Source: an uncultured Anaerovibrio sp. (GTDB lineage Bacteria > Bacillota > Negativicutes > Selenomonadales > Selenomonadaceae). From it: a DNA stretch of 10,382 nucleotides. The notes beneath the pieces were generated by a model. The model made no database searches, was not told the DNA's origin, and was given only the letters and a program-made list of their open reading frames with translations. The stretch is from positions 1 through 10,382 of the forward strand of contig CAKPVW010000058.1 of assembly GCA_934196075.1 (NCBI GenBank), read 5' to 3'. The first letter of the stretch is position 1. Each line of letters starts with the position of its first letter. The position numbers and the translations under genes were made by a program. Of this stretch, positions 6,334 through 10,382 are shown in pieces.

Positions 6334-7425
6334 ATGGGAAGATTTGATTGGCAGCAACAGCTAGAACTGCGTCGACGACGTACTCGCTATGAGCGAATTG
6401 GCTCCATGCTGCTGTTAGTATTTGTATTAGGCTTCGGTCTATGGCGTTTCTTTTATGCCAGCTCCCCAGAATATGCTTTGGAACAGCTAAATCAGGCTAT
6501 CAAAAACCATGATGTCAAAGCCTTGCAGGAATATTGCAATCTGGAGGCTATCAGCGGTCAAGCCTATGATGATCTTACCAGGGATATGTTTGCCCAGGAC
6601 GACCATCTTTCCAATGAAACCAAGGTTATGTTTGAGCAATTTTATATAAAAATAAAACCTCAGGTGGTAAAAGATACAACTCAGCTTTTGTTGTCCTATG
6701 CAGCCAATGGCAGCTGGCAGAATCCTGCTGATGATGGTTTACTCAAAGGCCGCCAACTGGGTATGGATTATGAATATCTAATCGAACGCTCTCAGCTGCG
6801 GAATACCAGCATTGTAAAAATAGATAAGGTAGAGCGTAATAAGGATGCTGCTTTGGCCAAGGTGCAGGTAAAGGATGATTACACCGGCACCCTCTTTACG
6901 CTGAATCTGCTAATGAACAAAACAGAGGAGGGCTGGAAGGTTGTAAGAATTATCAACTACCGGGATTATTTGGATTTTGTCACTCCTATCCAGACTTCCG
7001 GGCTGCTGGCCTATGGCAGAGCTACTCAGGATATTATTGACAAATATAATGATATTTTAGATACCCAGCAAACACGATTTAAACAGCTGACAGCTACCTC
7101 TGATGGCCGCCTGTCCTCTAAGCAGCGCAGTACACTGGCAGATTACATCAAATCAGATATTATCCCAGCCTTGGAAAAAAGACAGCAGGAGCTGGATGCC
7201 ATTCCCGTTCAGGAGGGAGCCCAATATCTCAAGGAATTGCGAGCTGCGGAAACTCAAGCCTCTCTGGCTCAGTGGCAGCATTTTCTGACAGGAATTCAGG
7301 ATGATAATCTGACGGAGTTGAATACCGCTAACGCCTTTCATCAGCAGGCTTTGGATTTGCAGCATCGCATTGATGATGTTCGCAAAAACACTGCTATTAC
7401 CAAAATGCCGCAGAGTATTCCCTGA
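6334..7425 (+). CDS. membrane-anchored DUF2939-like protein, function unknown
   Basis: The product is a 363-residue protein with a short basic cytoplasmic tail (ELRRRRTRYER, 11-21) and one membrane helix at about 22-40 (SMLLLVFVLGFGLWRFF). A large domain outside the membrane follows. Residues 44-90, beginning SPEYALEQLNQAIKNHD, have the pattern of DUF2939 proteins. These open with a Ser-Pro-x-Tyr-Ala segment, an alternating helix and a central Asp, and often occur as single-pass envelope proteins. The middle (about 90-215) has alternating strands such as DKVERNKDAALAKVQVKDDY and EEGWKVVRIINY, which resemble NTF2/DUF4878-type lipoprotein folds. The C-terminal third (about 225-345) is charged and helical, possibly coiled coil. 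The domain assignment is inference. The gene is divergent from flagellin across a shared control region. Nothing in it proves a flagellar role. Confidence 0.8.
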   Translation: MGRFDWQQQLELRRRRTRYERIGSMLLLVFVLGFGLWRFFYASSPEYALEQLNQAIKNHDVKALQEYCNLEAISGQAYDDLTRDMFAQDDHLSNETKVMFEQFYIKIKPQVVKDTTQLLLSYAANGSWQNPADDGLLKGRQLGMDYEYLIERSQLRNTSIVKIDKVERNKDAALAKVQVKDDYTGTLFTLNLLMNKTEEGWKVVRIINYRDYLDFVTPIQTSGLLAYGRATQDIIDKYNDILDTQQTRFKQLTATSDGRLSSKQRSTLADYIKSDIIPALEKRQQELDAIPVQEGAQYLKELRAAETQASLAQWQHFLTGIQDDNLTELNTANAFHQQALDLQHRIDDVRKNTAITKMPQSIP

Positions 7426-7505
7426 GGAAATTTACCGCTTCTCTTGACAAGCCCCGCCACCCACAAAGGTGTGAGGCATAGGACAACGCTTTATCATTCA
7501 AAATA

Positions 7506-7553
7506 AGAAGCCCCCATAAGTTAGATTGCTTAGTCTAACTTATGGGGGCTTCT
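7506..7553. terminator. shared terminator between convergent genes
   Basis: AGAAGCCCCCATAAGTTAGA (7506-7525) and its exact complement (7534-7553) form a 20-bp perfect stem around an 8-base loop. Read on the minus strand it lies 26 bp after the secreted-protein stop and is followed by TTATTTT, a usable U-tract. On the plus strand the following bases are GCATTAAGG, so it would act there mainly as a stable 3' structure about 80 bp after the DUF2939-like gene. Confidence 0.82.
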
Positions 7554-7579
7554 GCATTAAGGACGTTTTTTGTTTAAAC

Positions 7580-8677
7580 TTAATCTATATGCTCGCGATG
7601 ATCAATATATCCCCCTGGCAAATCCGCATCTTTAGTATAATCTACCATATGGTCATAGCATTCTGTTTTATCATGGCAATGCTTGACGCAATGGCGATTA
7701 ATCTTACCAAATACTTCCTGAGTATGAAGCTCCTCTTGACGCCGTGGACAATAAGGATTATCGCACACAGAATACTTGCCAATAGGAATATTGTCAAAGC
7801 ACTCTACCATGCCATCAACAATGGCCCGGCGCATACCCCTGCGCCAGCTAGGGGAGCCAAATAATCTATAACTACCAGAATATCCTCGTTTGAGATATTC
7901 TGCCCTATCTATATATTCGCCAGTATTCACATCGATGGCACGCACAGTCACTCGAAAATCACTCCACATGCTTTTGCTGATGAATTTTGTCTTGACCTGA
8001 CGATTGACCAAATGAATATTGAACATCAGGAGATAGTCATAATCTGACATACCTTGGGCTTGCAATTCTCTAGCAAATCTTACGTAATCTTCCTTGGGCA
8101 AGGTGGAAAGATGCTTTGTAAAATTGTATCTATTATCATTGCCCAAAGGATCATTTTCTCTCCCAAACATTGAAGAAGATGATGAGCTACTATTACTATT
8201 ACCATCACCTTCCCAGTGGTAGCTACTTGTGCTACCATTTATAGGTATCCTCTCATACATATTTTCCAGCTTTTCAAATTCCTTCATCAGTACATCATGG
8301 GCCTCAGTAACCACATATTTATCACCAAAGTTTCTACGCCCCATTTCGTAATTTACATGTGTATCGGTAATTCTTTTGGTAGGATATCTTGTACCAGGAA
8401 ATTTTGCATTTAGCATCCGACGAATATACCCCATTGTCTGATCGTCCAAGAGCATTTCATCGTCACCTACGACGACATAGCCAATTTTAATAGCATCATC
8501 CTGATACTGATAATCAGATTTCACCGGTTCAAAATACTCTGATGCATTATTATATACTGTATCATTTCTCTCCAGATTGACTCTGCTTGCGCCATAGGAG
8601 TTCCCAGCTGTCCCCAGCAAAAAGCTACCTAATGTCAACATCACAGCCAATCTTTTTGCGAAATTCATCCTTGACAT
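7580..8677 (-). CDS. secreted protein of unknown function with C-terminal Cys/His cluster
   Basis: The product is a 365-residue protein with a clear Sec signal peptide (basic NFAKR, hydrophobic LAVMLTLGSFLLG, likely cleavage after SYGA at residue 30). There is no lipobox cysteine. Mature residues 62-145 begin with a strand-helix pattern (IKIGYVVVGDD...). A serine run (163-169) marks a flexible linker. Residues 212-290 read as alternating strands with VRAIDVNTGEYIDRAEY, a layout reminiscent of the ABD-like domains of CsgG or TolB-N type envelope proteins (inference only). The last 75 residues hold six cysteines (293, 305, 310, 330, 334, 340) and several histidines, including RHCVKHCHDKTEC, suited to disulphides or metal binding. 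AGAGGGGAG lies eight bases before the ATG at 8677, supporting it over the second Met. I do not recognise the family. Confidence 0.82.
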   Translation of the reverse strand: MSRMNFAKRLAVMLTLGSFLLGTAGNSYGASRVNLERNDTVYNNASEYFEPVKSDYQYQDDAIKIGYVVVGDDEMLLDDQTMGYIRRMLNAKFPGTRYPTKRITDTHVNYEMGRRNFGDKYVVTEAHDVLMKEFEKLENMYERIPINGSTSSYHWEGDGNSNSSSSSSSMFGRENDPLGNDNRYNFTKHLSTLPKEDYVRFARELQAQGMSDYDYLLMFNIHLVNRQVKTKFISKSMWSDFRVTVRAIDVNTGEYIDRAEYLKRGYSGSYRLFGSPSWRRGMRRAIVDGMVECFDNIPIGKYSVCDNPYCPRRQEELHTQEVFGKINRHCVKHCHDKTECYDHMVDYTKDADLPGGYIDHREHID

Positions 8678-8741
8678 AAATGCTGCTCCCCTCTAAAAAA
8701 CCATCCGTGTAGTATACATAAAAAAACTTATCCACATATAC

Positions 8742-8772
8742 ATTATGATAGCACAGTTGCCCCCCCCCGCAA
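8742..8772 (-). promoter_or_regulatory. putative promoter with a 9-G homopolymer in the spacer
   Basis: On the minus strand TTGCGG (8772-8767) runs directly into the rest of a nine-G tract (8768-8760). TATCAT (8750-8745, spacing 16) or CATAAT (8747-8742, spacing 19) follows. The predicted start is about 60 bases before the ATG of the secreted-protein gene. Neither hexamer pair is perfect. A TATACT at 8716-8711 is an alternative -10 but lacks a partner. Confidence 0.35.
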
Positions 8773-8816
8773 GACATTCAAATAGGAAATATGATTCAAG
8801 TTGTACAGTCTTACAG

Positions 8817-8876
8817 GTGAACTTGCCTTATATCTCCATGCCTGAAGGCAGGGCCTTTACGGCACATTTGGTAAAA
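8817..8876 (-). repeat. 60-bp dispersed repeat, copy B (IS200/IS605 right-end-like)
   Basis: This is the second copy of the element at 5939-5998, in the same orientation. On the minus strand it reads TTTTACCAAA, TGCCGTAAAG, a hairpin (TGCC, TTCA loop, GGCA, flanked by CC and GG), ATATAAGG, and ends at GTTCAC. The sequence beyond GTTCAC is unrelated to that beyond copy A. The copy directly follows the lysA terminator, and its A-run supplies that terminator's U-tract. It lies upstream of the putative promoter of the secreted-protein gene. Confidence 0.75.
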
Positions 8877-8910
8877 AAATAACATCCCTCTATCTACAAA
8901 CAGAGGGATG
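8873..8910 (-). terminator. lysA terminator
   Basis: On the minus strand CATCCCTCT (8910-8902) and AGAGGGATG (8891-8883) form a perfect 9-bp stem around a 10-base loop. It is followed by TTATTTTTTT, the seven-T part falling at 8879-8873. It starts 20 bp after the lysA stop codon. Confidence 0.9.
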
Positions 8911-8929
8911 CCGTAAAATTTTTATATTT

Positions 8930-10192
8930 TTATTGCATGATGGCTCCGTCAAAGCCAGTCAGGGTGGCAAAATAATCTGCATTGGTTTCGGCTCGGCGGA
9001 TAAGCTCTACCTGACCATCCTCGCGGAGCAGCAGCTCTGCACTTCTCAGTTTACCATTGTACTGGAAGCCCATAGCATGGCCATGTGCCCCGGCATCATG
9101 GATAATGATTCTATCACCAATCTCAATCTTTGGCAGCTTGCGGTCAATGGCAAATTTATCGTTATTCTCACAGAGAGATCCTGTTACATCATATACATGG
9201 TCGCAAAGAGCATTTTCCTTGCCAGAAATAGTAATATGATGATATGCTCCATAAAGGGCTGGACGCATGAGGTTGGCCATACAGGAGTCCAAGCCTATAT
9301 AGTCCTTATAGGTTTTCTTCTCATGGAGCACAGTAGATACCAGCCAACCAGCAGGACCGGTAATAGCCCGGCCGCTTTCCATCTTGATACCCATATGGGT
9401 TAAGCCGGCTGGGCCAAGAATTTCCTGGTAGGCCTGCTGTATGCCTTTGCCTACAGCCTCCAAATCCACTGGATCCTCCTCCGGACGATATGGAATACCT
9501 ACGCCGCCGCCCAGATTAACAAATTCCAGCTCAATACCCAAACGGTTCTTGATTTCCACCGCCAGATTAAACATCAGCTTGGCAGTATAAATAAAGCCCT
9601 CAGTGCGACGCTCATTGGAAATAACCATGGTATGCAGGCCAAAACGCTTTACGCCCTTGGCCTGAGCCATTTTGTAAGCCTCAAAAATCTGATCATAGGT
9701 GACACCATATTTAGCCTCCGTAGGCTTGCCAATAATATCATTACCCTCAATCAGATTGCCTGGATTGTAGCGGAAGGACAAGCACTGAGGCATGCCAGCA
9801 TGCTGGTCCAGATATTCAATATGAGAAATATCATCCAAATTGATAATAGCCCCCAGCTCAATAGCCTTCTGAAATTCATCAGCCGGGGTATCATTGGAGG
9901 TCAACATAATATCCTCTCCAGTAACTCCCGCTGCCTGAGATAGCAAAAGCTCTGGCAAGGAGCTGCAATCTGTACCAGCCCCCTCTGCCGCCATGAGCTG
10001 AATCAGGCGAGGATTAGGGGTAGCCTTAACAGCAAAATGCTCCTTGAAGCTTGGTGCCCAGCTAAAGGCCTGCTGCAGTCTATGCAGATTATTGCGGATT
10101 GCCTTTTCATCATAAATATGGAAAGGAGTAGAATATTTGGCAATTACCTGCTCCAATTGCGCTTTATTCAAAGGAAAAGTCTTTTCACTCAT
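8930..10192 (-). CDS. lysA: diaminopimelate decarboxylase (fold-type III PLP enzyme)
   Basis: The product is a 420-residue PLP-dependent decarboxylase that converts meso-diaminopimelate to L-lysine, the last step of lysine synthesis. The PLP lysine is Lys56 in FAVKATPNP. The glycine-rich phosphate loop is NLGGGVGIPY (225-234). ESGR (271-274), MRPALYGAYH (308-317), the catalytic SLCEN (Cys340-Glu341) and DAGAHGHAMGFQYNG follow in the family order. Two positions depart from the classic enzyme. HTMVIS (187-192) stands where H-C-H-I-G-S-Q is usual, and GTDCSSLPEL (73-82) stands for GfDVvSgGEL. It is therefore a divergent LysA branch, and related substrates (ornithine, carboxynorspermidine) cannot be fully excluded. 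The ATG at 10192 follows GGAGG with seven bases spacing. The gene is monocistronic, with a strong promoter and a strong terminator. Confidence 0.87.
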   Translation of the reverse strand: MSEKTFPLNKAQLEQVIAKYSTPFHIYDEKAIRNNLHRLQQAFSWAPSFKEHFAVKATPNPRLIQLMAAEGAGTDCSSLPELLLSQAAGVTGEDIMLTSNDTPADEFQKAIELGAIINLDDISHIEYLDQHAGMPQCLSFRYNPGNLIEGNDIIGKPTEAKYGVTYDQIFEAYKMAQAKGVKRFGLHTMVISNERRTEGFIYTAKLMFNLAVEIKNRLGIELEFVNLGGGVGIPYRPEEDPVDLEAVGKGIQQAYQEILGPAGLTHMGIKMESGRAITGPAGWLVSTVLHEKKTYKDYIGLDSCMANLMRPALYGAYHHITISGKENALCDHVYDVTGSLCENNDKFAIDRKLPKIEIGDRIIIHDAGAHGHAMGFQYNGKLRSAELLLREDGQVELIRRAETNADYFATLTGFDGAIMQ

Positions 10193-10337
10193 AATTTTAC
10201 CTCCATTTTAATCCCTATATCGCTCCACAACCTCACATCACCAACAGAAATTTGGAACATCGGGTATCTCATTATATCTTTTTCGTTATAGGAAATCGTT
10301 GTATAATGTATTTTTTGTTATATTACACTTCGTTCAT

Positions 10338-10366
10338 ATTATAGAATAAGCGAGAATTAATGTCAA
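10338..10366 (-). promoter_or_regulatory. consensus sigma-A promoter of lysA
   Basis: On the minus strand TTGACA (10366-10361), exactly 17 bases and TATAAT (10343-10338) form a perfect housekeeping promoter. Transcription would begin near 10331, giving a leader of about 138 bases before the lysA ATG. The leader is AT-rich, shows no leader terminator hairpin, and does not resemble a lysine riboswitch in length or motifs. Confidence 0.9.
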
Positions 10367-10382
10367 TATCTAAAACCATTAC

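Noticed and set aside
8160..8210. A simple-sequence repeat in the secreted-protein gene that could shift frame
   Set aside because: The serine run is encoded by mixed codons (AGC, AGT, TCA, TCT) without a uniform repeat unit, so slippage is unlikely.
10193..10330. A lysine riboswitch upstream of lysA
   Set aside because: The leader is shorter than the L-box, lacks its conserved motifs, and has no terminator or sequestering hairpin.
1..10382. CRISPR array, tRNA, rRNA or complete insertion sequence
   Set aside because: No regularly spaced direct repeats, no cloverleaf or rRNA motifs, and no transposase gene were found on either strand.

Overview
The window suggests a motile, anaerobic, Gram-negative-type Bacillota of the Negativicutes (Selenomonas/Anaerovibrio-like). 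This is inference. It rests on moderate-to-low G+C, strong AAGGAGG-type ribosome binding sites, a class III fructose-1,6-bisphosphatase (a Bacillota-type enzyme), a sigma-28 flagellin promoter and a diaminopimelate decarboxylase. No rRNA, tRNA, CRISPR array or intact insertion sequence is visible.

Layout. Bases 1-204 hold the possible tail of a plus-strand gene or a structured RNA, then a two-way terminator. Bases 205-4395 are a minus-strand sugar-phosphate block. In transcription order this is fbp (class III FBPase), a beta-phosphoglucomutase-like HAD phosphatase 20 bp downstream, an internal terminator, and a phosphomannomutase/phosphoglucomutase-family protein. These enzymes sit around fructose-6-phosphate, glucose-6-phosphate and mannose-6-phosphate, which fits gluconeogenesis feeding cell-envelope sugars. 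Bases 4513-5906 hold a single flagellin gene (minus strand) with its own terminator and a sigma-28 promoter about 200 bp upstream of its start codon.

Bases 5907-6333 are a 427-bp divergent regulatory region. It contains the flagellin leader and promoter, a 60-bp repeat, a GC-rich hairpin, a 15-bp perfect AT-rich inverted repeat and a TATAAT box. It serves flagellin on the minus strand and a membrane-anchored DUF2939-like protein (6334-7425) on the plus strand. That gene converges on a secreted protein of unknown function with a C-terminal Cys/His cluster (7580-8677, minus), with a 20-bp terminator stem between them. Upstream of the secreted protein lies a 9-base homopolymer placed as if inside a promoter spacer. 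The window ends with lysA (8930-10192, minus), which has a consensus sigma-A promoter and a strong terminator.

The most unusual signal is a 60-bp element present twice in the same orientation, once in the flagellin leader and once just beyond the lysA terminator. Its hairpin and sharp GTTCAC boundary resemble the right end of IS200/IS605-type (TnpB) transposons, yet no transposase gene is nearby. The other points of interest are a recurring TAGGGGTTATAA 12-mer around the flagellin promoter region, the homopolymer-spaced promoter, and departures from consensus motifs in the hexose-phosphate mutase and in LysA.
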